From positions 3,534,001-3,598,000 of the forward strand of contig NC_014844.1 in assembly GCF_000176915.2 (NCBI RefSeq): a stretch of 64,000 nt of DNA. The letters run 5' to 3'. The translations under genes and the position numbers were made by a program. This document shows positions 16,829 to 24,630 of the stretch, one piece after another. The stretch is from Pseudodesulfovibrio aespoeensis Aspo-2 (lineage in GTDB: Bacteria; Desulfobacterota; Desulfovibrionia; Desulfovibrionales; Desulfovibrionaceae). Below the pieces are notes generated by a model. The model searched no databases. It saw only the letters and a list, made by a program, of their open reading frames with translations, and had not been told where the DNA came from. Position 1 is the stretch's first letter; each line of letters begins with the position of its first letter.

Positions 16829-17947
16829 CTAATTTCCAGTCAGCACCTTGATAAGAAACGAGTTGTCCCAGCCAGCCATTTTGCGCTTTCTCTTCATGCT
16901 GGTTTTCGTAGACTCTTGTTTCACACAATTGAGCGCTATTTTCCTCAACATTGAGAGGTTTTCCGGCGAATTATCCTTTCGTATACGACTTTGGTCCTCG
17001 CCGAAACTGACATCAAGCACCCAATGGACTGTGTTTTCTATCCCCCAGTGCTCACGGACGGCATCGCCGAAACGTTGAGCGTGCCCGTTGATACTCATGA
17101 TGAAATATCTTTTTTCATTCGATATGGTGTTGCCAACTTCGCGTTTTGATTCAACCATGCCGATGGCATTGAGATTGTCCCACCCTGTTATTCCTGCCAG
17201 AAGATCGTCACCCACAATGGTGCTGTATTCACGGGTTTCGATTCGGCCATGGCCGGAATCGATTGTCCGGCGCGTCTGATGTAGCAAAGATGTATTGACC
17301 TTGGACTCGTTAAACAAAAGATCAATATATTCATAAAGTTCTGGCTGGTTCTGTTTTACGGCAAGCACATAGTCGGCTTTTTTTGATCCGATCTGCTTGG
17401 CTATGGCTTTTTGGCACCCCATGGCATCAATGGTGACAATTGCACCTTCAAGATGCAGCATTTCAAGCAGCTTGGGGATTGCAGTAATTTCATTCGACTT
17501 GTCATCCACTTTCACTTGGCCAAGGATAAGGTTGTCCTGTGAAAGCCATGCGTTGACCAAATGAAGAGAGTTTTTTTGCGTTGCCCTATCGAACGATCGC
17601 CGCACCGTCTTTCCATCAAACGCCACAACTTTGCCGCGCATTTCGATCTGTAGGGCCGAAAGCCAACTCGACAGCGCTTGTTGCAATTCGATGGGCTCCA
17701 GTCTGGCAAAGACGCGCGCAAACGTGTCGTGGGATGGAATGCCATTTGGAAGCTCAAGAAATGTTTTCAGCCATTTTTCCCTCGTTATTCCAAAGCATTC
17801 TATATCCTCCCACCCCTCAGCATTGGCAATAACTGCGCAAACGGCAATGACCAGTATGTCAATAAGGTTATGTTTTTTTGTCCTGTCAATTCGCGGGTCT
17901 TTGACAATGGACAGATGGGTGATCAACGACTTGTCGCAATTTGGCAT
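16829..17947 (-). CDS. ISAs1-family transposase
   Basis: 372 residues from ATG 17947, chosen because GGGAG lies 7 bases upstream. The N-terminal helper domain contains HNLIDILVIAVCAVIANAEGW; VVAFDGKTVRRSFD near 110 gives the first catalytic Asp; VTIDAMGCQKAIAKQI near 180 and DYVLAVKQNQP near 200 are family hallmarks; REHWGIENTVHWVLDVSFGED near 320 carries the catalytic Glu. All parts are present and the frame is open, so it may be active. The ribosome-binding site lies inside an 8-bp hairpin. Confidence 0.93.
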   Translation of the reverse strand: MPNCDKSLITHLSIVKDPRIDRTKKHNLIDILVIAVCAVIANAEGWEDIECFGITREKWLKTFLELPNGIPSHDTFARVFARLEPIELQQALSSWLSALQIEMRGKVVAFDGKTVRRSFDRATQKNSLHLVNAWLSQDNLILGQVKVDDKSNEITAIPKLLEMLHLEGAIVTIDAMGCQKAIAKQIGSKKADYVLAVKQNQPELYEYIDLLFNESKVNTSLLHQTRRTIDSGHGRIETREYSTIVGDDLLAGITGWDNLNAIGMVESKREVGNTISNEKRYFIMSINGHAQRFGDAVREHWGIENTVHWVLDVSFGEDQSRIRKDNSPENLSMLRKIALNCVKQESTKTSMKRKRKMAGWDNSFLIKVLTGN

Positions 17948-17948
17948 C

Positions 17949-17969
17949 TGCACTCCCTTTTGGAGTGCA
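17949..17969 (-). promoter_or_regulatory. Hairpin over the transposase ribosome-binding site
   Basis: TGCACTCC and GGAGTGCA pair perfectly around a 5-base loop immediately before the transposase ATG, and the minus-strand arm contains the GGGAG ribosome-binding sequence. Such a hairpin would keep translation low, a common way for IS elements to limit transposition. Confidence 0.55.
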
Positions 17970-18121
17970 CCATACACTATATCAGACTAAAATCATTATG
18001 AATGCTTTGACACATGGCATTTGAGTCAAACGAATAAATGAAGTCAGGAGGCACTTAACCGACAAAAACGCGTCAGACGCGATCCTGAGATGCGTCAGCC
18101 CTGTGCCGAACCCCGGCACGG

Positions 18122-18150
18122 TTGCCCAATGGCCGCCTTTGGCGTATCTA
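18122..18150 (+). promoter_or_regulatory. Candidate nadE promoter
   Basis: TTGCCC (18122-18127) and TATCTA (18145-18150) are spaced by 17 bases. Transcription from here would begin at about the ATG (18157), implying a leaderless mRNA; no ribosome-binding site is seen before that ATG. Confidence 0.35.
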
Positions 18151-18156
18151 GGCTCC

Positions 18157-19827
18157 ATGAAAATCGGCGTGCTGCAACTCAATCCCGTGGTCGGGGACAT
18201 TGAAGGCAACTGCGCGGCCATCAGGCAGGGCGTGGCCGAGGCCCGGAGCCTGGGCGCGGACCTGTGCCTGACCCCGGAAATGGCCGTGACCGGCTACCCG
18301 CCGCGCGATCTGCTCCTATACGGCGGATTCGTGGCCAGGGCCAGGGGTGCAGCCGATGCCCTGGCCCGCGAGCTTGAGGACGACGCGCCCGGCGGAACTC
18401 CCCTGCTCCTGGGCGGGGTGGAGCCAAACCCCTGCAACCTCGGCAAGCCGGTCTTCAACGCCGCCTTCTGGTGCGAAGGCGGCGCGGTCCGCCGCGTGTT
18501 CCGCAAGACCCTGCTGCCCACCTACGATGTCTTTGACGAGGCCCGCTATTTCGAGCCCGCGCCCACTGGGGATCAGGCTGGGAACATCCTGCGTTTCAAG
18601 GGCCGGACCATTGCCGTGACCATCTGCGAGGACGCCTGGAACGACAAGGACTACTGGGAGACCCGGAGCTACGCCCGCGACCCGCTCGAAGAGGCCGCGG
18701 TCCACGGGCCGGACCTGATCCTCAACCTCTCGGCCTCGCCGCTCTTTCTGGGCAAGCAGAGGCTGCGCGAGGACATGCTCGGAGCCGTGGCCCGCAAATA
18801 CGGCGTGCCCCTGGTCTACGCCAACCAGACGGGCGGCAACGACGACCTGATCTTTGATGGCCGATCCTGCGCCTTTGGCCCGGACGGCGCCCTGACGGGC
18901 CGCGCCCCCGGTTTCACGCCGGGAGTGGCCATGTTTGACATCGACGCGCCAAAGCCGGACGCCATCGCTCCCGACGATTTCGGGCGCGAGGCCGAGACAT
19001 GGCGCGCCCTGGTCATGGGCACCCGCGACTATGTGCGCAAGAGCTGCTTTTCCACGGCCCTGATCGGCCTGTCCGGCGGCATCGACTCTGCCGTGACCGC
19101 TGCTGTGGCCGCCGAGGCCCTGGGAGCGGAGAACGTCACCTGCGTGCTCATGCCCTCGCCCTATTCAAGCCGGGGCAGCGTGGACGACTCCCTGGCCCTG
19201 GCCGCCAACCTGGGTGTGACCACCCTGACCCTGCCCATAGCGCCGATCATGAACGCCTATGCCCTGGCCCTGGCCGGGCCCTTTGCCGGGCTGGCCGAGG
19301 ACACCACCGAGGAGAACATCCAGTCGCGCATCCGGGGCAACCTGCTCATGGCCCTGTCCAACAAGCGCGGGGCCATGCTCCTGACCACGGGCAACAAGAG
19401 CGAGCTGGCTGTTGGCTATTGCACCATCTACGGCGACATGTCCGGCGGGTTCGCGGTCGTCTCGGACATGGACAAGACCGGGGTCTTTGCCCTGGCCCGC
19501 TGGTACAACGCGCATGTTCGCCCGGCCATCCCCGAGGCGATCATCACCAAGCCGCCTTCGGCGGAGCTGCGGCCCGATCAGAAAGACCAGGACTCGCTGC
19601 CCCCCTACGACGTGCTTGATGCCATCCTGGCCCTGCACATTGAGCGCCACCAGTCGGCGCGCCAGATCATCGGGGCGGGATTCGACCCCCAGACCGTGGA
19701 CCGGGTACTGCGCCTGGTCCGCTCGGCAGAGTTCAAACGCCGTCAGGCCGCGCCGGGCATCAAGCTGACCCCGCGCTCGTTCGGCACGGGCTGGCGCATG
19801 CCCCTGGCCTGTCGGCGCGAGATATGA
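18157..19827 (+). CDS. nadE: Glutamine-dependent NAD+ synthetase
   Basis: 556 residues from ATG 18157. The N-terminal half is a nitrilase-type glutaminase: catalytic Glu in LTPEMAVTGYPPRD, Lys in FRKTLLPTYDVFDE and the nucleophilic Cys in TICEDAW. The C-terminal half is the ATP-pyrophosphatase synthetase with the P-loop GLSGGIDSA. It therefore takes amide nitrogen from glutamine to convert nicotinate adenine dinucleotide to NAD+. Length and domain order are those of bacterial long-form NadE. An IS ends 53 bases upstream, so expression must come from the short remaining region or from IS read-through. Confidence 0.96.
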   Translation: MKIGVLQLNPVVGDIEGNCAAIRQGVAEARSLGADLCLTPEMAVTGYPPRDLLLYGGFVARARGAADALARELEDDAPGGTPLLLGGVEPNPCNLGKPVFNAAFWCEGGAVRRVFRKTLLPTYDVFDEARYFEPAPTGDQAGNILRFKGRTIAVTICEDAWNDKDYWETRSYARDPLEEAAVHGPDLILNLSASPLFLGKQRLREDMLGAVARKYGVPLVYANQTGGNDDLIFDGRSCAFGPDGALTGRAPGFTPGVAMFDIDAPKPDAIAPDDFGREAETWRALVMGTRDYVRKSCFSTALIGLSGGIDSAVTAAVAAEALGAENVTCVLMPSPYSSRGSVDDSLALAANLGVTTLTLPIAPIMNAYALALAGPFAGLAEDTTEENIQSRIRGNLLMALSNKRGAMLLTTGNKSELAVGYCTIYGDMSGGFAVVSDMDKTGVFALARWYNAHVRPAIPEAIITKPPSAELRPDQKDQDSLPPYDVLDAILALHIERHQSARQIIGAGFDPQTVDRVLRLVRSAEFKRRQAAPGIKLTPRSFGTGWRMPLACRREI

Positions 19828-19864
19828 CCCACGGCCCATCGCGGTCCAAACACGCGGACACCAC

Positions 19865-21652
19865 ATGCTCACCACCTGTCTCGACCTGCTGACCAGGGAC
19901 CACATCCAGGGTAACCCCCTGGTCATCACGCTCGGCGCGTGCCAAATGGAAGAAGGGCTCTCGCCCGCCAGACTGCTGCGCCTGCCGGACGCAGGCCCGG
20001 CGTCCATGTCGGCCATAGGCCGCATCCCCCTGGCCGAGTATCGCCACGGCGCGGTCCTGGCGGTCTCGTCACTCCTGGCGGAGACTGACTACCAGGCGGT
20101 GCGCCGCATTCAGAAGCACCTTGTCTTCTGCCTGATCAAATACGTCTGGTTCCCCAGCCAGGACACCTCCACCCCGGACCCCCTGGGCCTGGGCGGCGAC
20201 AAGGGACCGCTGGCCCACCTGCTCTATCAGGTCAACACCATGGAGAACCTGCCCCACCTCCTCTCCTGGCCGCGCACCAAGAGCCTCACGGGCGCACTCC
20301 CGCCCATGCCCGTGCTCCTGCTGCTGCCGGGCGACTCCCTGGACGGCCTCGCGCCTTTTGCCCCGGCCCTGGCCGAGCGGTTCCTGGTTCTCTGCCTGTC
20401 CAAGACCCTGGCCTTTTGCCGCAACGCGGGCATCACGCCGGACATCGTGGTCCAGCTCGACACCCACGGCGAGCAGCACAACTTCTACCCCGACGACATG
20501 GACCTCTCGAACAGCTGGCTCCTGGCCCTGTCCTGCGCCCCGGCCAGCCGCTATCTCCACCGCTTTGCCGGGATATTCTGGATCGACACCTTCCACCCCG
20601 GCCTGTTCGGCGACACCTACGAGATTCGCAACTCCTGGCTCAGTTCGTTCATCCCCATGCTCGGAGCCGCCGAGCTGCTGCGCCCGCCGAGCCTGCTGGT
20701 GGCCGGGGCCGACCTCGCCTTTGGCTGCCGGGCGGGCGGCCCGTGCACCGGGGGCGACGGCCTGTGCGCGACAACGGACAGCCAGCCCCTTTCCAATGCA
20801 GAGGACCTGACAGCAGTGGTCAAAGGCTCCTTTGCCGCCCGCCTGGGCAACGGCCAGACCGGGATCACCACCATGCAGTTCATGGCCACGGCCTACGAGG
20901 CCGAGACCATCGCCGCCGAGATGGTGATCAAGGGCGGCACCGGGTGCTACAATATCTCGCGCACCGGCATGCTCGACCCTGCCGTGTTCGAGCATGCCGA
21001 CCCGGACGCCTTCCTGACAGCCCCGGCCATTGACCGGACCGTGTTCCGCCAGGGCATGGAGCGCGCCTCGCGCGCGGGGTTGCCCAACCTGACCGGGGCC
21101 AAACGCATGCTCTACGAGCAGCTGGGCACGGCCGAGACCCTGGCCCGTCAGGCCGAGGCCCTGACCGCGGACGCCGAGCCCGAGGAACTGGCCGACAGCC
21201 CGCTGCTCTCGGCCACCAAGCTGCTGACCCATCTGCATCCCGTGGCCGACACCGCCACCCGGATACACATCGCGCGCGAGCTCATCCGGCGCTACCGCGA
21301 CACCCTGCGCCAGCGCATCACCGGGTTCCGACTGGCCGACTGGGCCGACCGGGGCAAGACCCTGCCCCTGCTCTGCCATCCAGACGAGCGCGACAGACTG
21401 CTGGCCGCCCTGGGCCAACGCTTTCCCAAGGCGCGCTGGCGCAGCCTGCACACCTGGGAAAACAACGCCAACCGCACCGCCACCCTGACCGTGCGCGACC
21501 TGCCGCAGTTCCTGCACGACCATCCCGTGACCCTGATCTCGCGCCGCTATGCCGACTGCGCGGACTATCTGCTGCGCCTGCTGCCAAAGGACACCTCCCT
21601 GATCGTCGAGGAGCTGCTGGCCGCGCCCTGGCCGCCGGGCCGGGGAGCCTGA
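19865..21652 (+). CDS. DUF115 / motility accessory factor (Maf)-like protein
   Basis: 595 residues. The central region LLLPGDSLDGLAPF near 157 and FCRNAGITPDIVVQLDTH near 185, with LLVAGADLAFG near 280, fit the DUF115 (6-hydroxymethylpterin pyrophosphokinase MptE-like) domain. In flagellated bacteria such Maf proteins transfer nonulosonic acids to flagellin; others remain uncharacterised. No signal peptide or membrane segment is seen. It starts 37 bases after nadE in the same direction and may share its transcript. There is no flagellar gene nearby, so the motility link is by family only. Confidence 0.75.
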   Translation: MLTTCLDLLTRDHIQGNPLVITLGACQMEEGLSPARLLRLPDAGPASMSAIGRIPLAEYRHGAVLAVSSLLAETDYQAVRRIQKHLVFCLIKYVWFPSQDTSTPDPLGLGGDKGPLAHLLYQVNTMENLPHLLSWPRTKSLTGALPPMPVLLLLPGDSLDGLAPFAPALAERFLVLCLSKTLAFCRNAGITPDIVVQLDTHGEQHNFYPDDMDLSNSWLLALSCAPASRYLHRFAGIFWIDTFHPGLFGDTYEIRNSWLSSFIPMLGAAELLRPPSLLVAGADLAFGCRAGGPCTGGDGLCATTDSQPLSNAEDLTAVVKGSFAARLGNGQTGITTMQFMATAYEAETIAAEMVIKGGTGCYNISRTGMLDPAVFEHADPDAFLTAPAIDRTVFRQGMERASRAGLPNLTGAKRMLYEQLGTAETLARQAEALTADAEPEELADSPLLSATKLLTHLHPVADTATRIHIARELIRRYRDTLRQRITGFRLADWADRGKTLPLLCHPDERDRLLAALGQRFPKARWRSLHTWENNANRTATLTVRDLPQFLHDHPVTLISRRYADCADYLLRLLPKDTSLIVEELLAAPWPPGRGA

Positions 21653-21683
21653 CCAGGCCAGCGGAGCGATCCCCCAATGGCGC

Positions 21684-21715
21684 AAAAAAGCCCGCCGGGC
21701 GCAGGCCGGACGGGC
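21684..21715 (-). terminator. Terminator for the minus-strand membrane protein gene
   Basis: GCCCG.CGG and CCG..CGGGC pair around a short loop; on the minus strand the stem is followed by TTTTTT. It lies just after the stop at 21743. Confidence 0.75.
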
Positions 21716-21742
21716 AGAACAAGTCGGATCAGGGGACGCGGC

Positions 21743-22228
21743 TCACATGGTGTTGATCAGCGATTTCACCTTGTCGTCTTTCCTGTTGATCTTTTCATAA
21801 GCCCGGATGTCCTTGTCGAGCTTTTCCAGAATGGCCGTGACAAGGGCGTCCCGCACGGCGCGGCGGGTGGGGGCCGATATGGTCCCGCCGTCGGTCATGC
21901 CTATCCGGATCTCGAACATCAATTCCGTGGAAGGGTTCACGGCCCGGTACTGGTCCTGGAGCGATGTCTGGACGACCACGCTCTCGATGACCCCGTCGTG
22001 GCGCTTGATGAAGGCCAGGAGCCGGTCCACCTCCTTGGCCGTAAACGCCTTGCGCTCAAGGTCGCCCGAAAAGGAGAGCTTGCGCTCCGAATTACGGCTG
22101 AAGAGGGACTCGCCCTCGGTGACCATGTCCAGATTGAAGAAGAAAACCACCATGCCCACAGCAAGCAGGACAAGAATAAAATTCCTCGTCCTCTCCCTGC
22201 TCCTGTCGCGGCTTTGGCGGCTTCTCAT
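21743..22228 (-). CDS. Conserved hypothetical protein with one N-terminal membrane anchor
   Basis: 161 residues. A very basic start (RSRQSRDRSRERTR) is followed by one transmembrane helix at about 17-33 (FILVLLAVGMVVFFF), so the remaining 125 residues are predicted periplasmic. That part has alternating charged helices and strands and no motif I recognise. GGAG lies before the ATG, and a terminator follows the stop. It is divergent from the geranylgeranyl reductase-like gene. Confidence 0.75.
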   Translation of the reverse strand: MRSRQSRDRSRERTRNFILVLLAVGMVVFFFNLDMVTEGESLFSRNSERKLSFSGDLERKAFTAKEVDRLLAFIKRHDGVIESVVVQTSLQDQYRAVNPSTELMFEIRIGMTDGGTISAPTRRAVRDALVTAILEKLDKDIRAYEKINRKDDKVKSLINTM

Positions 22229-22422
22229 GACATCTCCTGCGGTTGCGTCGGGCTGGCCGACCGTGGAGCCTGGCCTATACTACGAATCCGCGGTTTAGCA
22301 TAGCCGTGCCAGCCCGATCAGAGCGGCAGCGCGGTCAGCGACGCGGCCAGGCCGGACCGCCCGCCCTTGCGCGACAGGCGCTCCTCGGTGTAGGGGAAAG
22401 ATTCCGATCCGGGGGGGGATCC

Positions 22423-23613
22423 ATGGACAAGCGACACGATGTCATCATCTGCGGCTGCGGCCCGGCAGGAGCCACGGCAGGGCTGGCCCTGGCCCGCAGG
22501 GGGCACTCGGTGCTCATGCTCGACAAGGCGCGGTTCCCGCGCCCCAAGCTGTGCGGCGGCCTGCTGACCTGGAAATCGGTCCGGCTGCTGGAGACCGTGT
22601 TCCACGAGAGCGTGCCCGGCCTGACCGAGGCGGGCGTGATCACCCATGTCTCGGACCGCTACACCATCCGCACCCCGGCCAGTCTGCTGACCAGCGGGGC
22701 CATGCCCTACCCCTTCCACTTCATTGACCGCTCCCGGCTGGACGCCCGGCTGTTGGACCACGCGGCCAGAGCCGGGGCCAAGGTCATGCTCGGCGCGCGG
22801 GTGACGGCCTGCGATCCAGGCGGCGGCTCAACCCCGGCGCGCCTGACCCTGGCCGACGGCACCGTCCTCGAAGCGGATCACCTCATCGGCGCGGACGGGG
22901 CCAACTCCGTGGTCCGCAATTCCTTTTTGGGCCACGACCGGGACCGGTTCAACCAGTTTATGGCTCCGGCCATAGAGGTGACCCTGGACCCGGCAGCCCT
23001 GCCAGAGCCGGTCGAGTGCCCGGAGCTCTATGTGGGCTTCATCGAGGCGGGCTATGGCTGGGTCTTTCCAGGCCAGGATCGCGTCCTGGTGGGCCTCTGC
23101 GGCCTGCGGCGCGGAAAAGTCAAATTTTCCAATCTATTTAGAGATTTTCTTGATTTTCTCAAGATCGACTCGCGGGCTGTGCCGCCCCTGCGCGGGCACC
23201 CCCTGCCCTATGGCAACGCCCTTGAAAACCCGGTCTGCGGCCACGCCATGCTTGTCGGCGACGCGGGCGGGTTCGTGGAGCCGCTCTTTGGCGAGGGGAT
23301 TTTCTACGCCATGTGCACCGGCCTGTACGCGGGCGAGGCCGTGGCCTCGGCCCTGGAGGACGGCCAAGCGCCCGGCCCGCTCTACACGGCCCGGCTGCGC
23401 CGCGACATCTCCCCGGAGTTGCGCGGGTCCGACAGGCTGCGCTGGCTCCTGTTCCGGGCCATGAAGCTGGTCGGGCCGCGCTCGCTCAGCCTGTTCGTCA
23501 ACACCGGCTCCACCCGGCTGGCCGAGATGGTCCACGGCAGGCGCTCCTTTTCCTGGCTGCGCCGCAAGCAATGGGATTTCCTGAAGCCGGGCCTGCCCGC
23601 ATCCGACAAATAG
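22423..23613 (+). CDS. Geranylgeranyl reductase family FAD-dependent oxidoreductase
   Basis: 396 residues from ATG 22423, preceded by a G-rich ribosome-binding site. The FAD motif GCGPAGATAGLALARRGHSVLMLD at 11-34, the substrate-side PKLCGGLLT near 43 and the second FAD motif GHAMLVGDAGGFVEPLFGEGI near 275 are the three signatures of this family. Members saturate isoprenoid chains of lipids or quinones or act as other flavin monooxygenase-like enzymes. The target here, perhaps menaquinone or a lipid, is not shown. A short AT-rich stretch (about 23125-23160) interrupts an otherwise very GC-rich gene. Confidence 0.88.
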   Translation: MDKRHDVIICGCGPAGATAGLALARRGHSVLMLDKARFPRPKLCGGLLTWKSVRLLETVFHESVPGLTEAGVITHVSDRYTIRTPASLLTSGAMPYPFHFIDRSRLDARLLDHAARAGAKVMLGARVTACDPGGGSTPARLTLADGTVLEADHLIGADGANSVVRNSFLGHDRDRFNQFMAPAIEVTLDPAALPEPVECPELYVGFIEAGYGWVFPGQDRVLVGLCGLRRGKVKFSNLFRDFLDFLKIDSRAVPPLRGHPLPYGNALENPVCGHAMLVGDAGGFVEPLFGEGIFYAMCTGLYAGEAVASALEDGQAPGPLYTARLRRDISPELRGSDRLRWLLFRAMKLVGPRSLSLFVNTGSTRLAEMVHGRRSFSWLRRKQWDFLKPGLPASDK

Positions 23614-23644
23614 ACCGCCCAACGCCCAGGAAGACGAACGCAGG

Positions 23645-23677
23645 AGCGCCCCTGACAGACCGTCTGTCAGGGGCGCT
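23645..23677. terminator. Bidirectional terminator
   Basis: A perfect 15-bp stem (AGCGCCCCTGACAGA and its complement) with a 3-base loop lies between the convergent reductase-like and peroxiredoxin genes. The T run after it is short. Confidence 0.75.
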
Positions 23678-23709
23678 TTGCAACAGGAGTTACGAGAGTG
23701 TGATCGTAA

Positions 23710-24354
23710 CTAGTCGTTGAGAGCTTCGTAAACCTTGCCCACCAGCCCTTCGCCAGGGGTCAGGGTCTTGCCGCCCGGAACCCATTTGGCAGGGCAGGCC
23801 TGCTCGGGGTGGTCCTTGAGATAGGCGTTGGCCTCCATCTTGCGTACCAGCTCGTCGGCGTTGCGGCCCACGTTGTAGTAGTTGATCTCCGCAGAGACCA
23901 GCATCCCTTCGGGGTTGATGACAAAGGTGCCGCGCAGGGCCAGGCCGGTGTCATAGTCCCAGACATCAAAGAAGCGGGAGACCTCGCCAGTGGCGTCCGA
24001 GGCCATCTTGAATTTCACGTCGGCCAGCAGCCGCTCGTCGCTCTTCCAGGCCAGATGGGTGAACTTGGTGTCCGTGGAAACCGAGATCACCTCGGCTCCA
24101 AGCCTGACCAGATCGGCGTGTTTGGCGGCCAGGTCGGCCAGCTCGGTGGGGCAGACAAAGGTGAAGTCGGCCGGGTAGAAGAAGAGAACTACCCACTTGC
24201 CCTGCTCGCGCAACGCACCCATATCCACCTCGCAAAAGCCGCCCTCGACAGGGTCGTAGCTCTCCATGGCAAAGGGCGGGACCAACTGCCCTACTTTGGC
24301 GAATTCCGGGAACATTTCATCGTGGTCGTGGTCAGTTTCGCATCCGCAGCTCAT
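23710..24354 (-). CDS. Typical 2-Cys peroxiredoxin (AhpC/Prx1 type)
   Basis: 214 residues from ATG 24354, which has GGAG upstream. The peroxidatic cysteine is in PADFTFVCPTEL near residue 66 and the resolving cysteine in EQACPAKW near 187. The N-terminus has an unusual CGCETDHDHDE segment that could bind a metal. It reduces hydrogen peroxide and organic peroxides in the cytoplasm. No dedicated reductase (AhpF or thioredoxin) is adjacent. The frame continues open far upstream, but that part is the complement of the peptidase gene. Confidence 0.94.
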   Translation of the reverse strand: MSCGCETDHDHDEMFPEFAKVGQLVPPFAMESYDPVEGGFCEVDMGALREQGKWVVLFFYPADFTFVCPTELADLAAKHADLVRLGAEVISVSTDTKFTHLAWKSDERLLADVKFKMASDATGEVSRFFDVWDYDTGLALRGTFVINPEGMLVSAEINYYNVGRNADELVRKMEANAYLKDHPEQACPAKWVPGGKTLTPGEGLVGKVYEALND

Positions 24355-24469
24355 GATATTTCTCCATATGGTCAAAAGGTTGTCAGCTAGGTATGAATGA
24401 TTCCTATTTTCAACAAAACTAGCCGGACAGGCGGCGTCCGTCAAGTATTTTTTGCATCCACGCTGCACT

Positions 24470-24497
24470 TTGATCCCGCAGCCATGTAGTGTATACC
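24470..24497 (+). promoter_or_regulatory. Candidate promoter of the M16C peptidase gene
   Basis: TTGATC (24470-24475) and TATACC (24492-24497) spaced by 16 bases, about 135 bases before the start. The minus strand of the same region holds a weaker candidate for the peroxiredoxin gene (TTGTTG, 17 bases, TACCTA). Confidence 0.35.
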
Positions 24498-24630
24498 CTT
24501 GTCTGTCGCGCTGCTTCCGGAGCGCGACCAGGAAGAACGGCCCGGCAACGGGCCAAAGGGAACGGCAAACACGCTGCCGGGCGATGCGCACGGCGCACAG
24601 ACTGTCAACAAGGCAAAGAGAGCAGACATA

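Larger units (their letters stand above)
16815..18103 (-). mobile_element. ISAs1-family insertion sequence, 1289 bp
   Basis: One transposase gene is enclosed by imperfect terminal inverted repeats: CAGGGCAACCGCATCTAA at 16815-16832 and, read on the minus strand, CAGGGCTGACGCATCTCA from 18103. Fourteen of these 18 positions agree, and the CAGGGC...CGCATCT pattern and length suit the ISAs1 family. The left repeat overlaps the transposase stop codon. I see no target-site duplication, so the element may be old or its flanks recombined. It sits between the att-like site and nadE, 53 bases from the nadE start. Confidence 0.8.

Noticed and set aside
20069-21685. 538-codon frame antisense to the DUF115 gene
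   Set aside because: Composition of a shadow frame; no recognisable domain.
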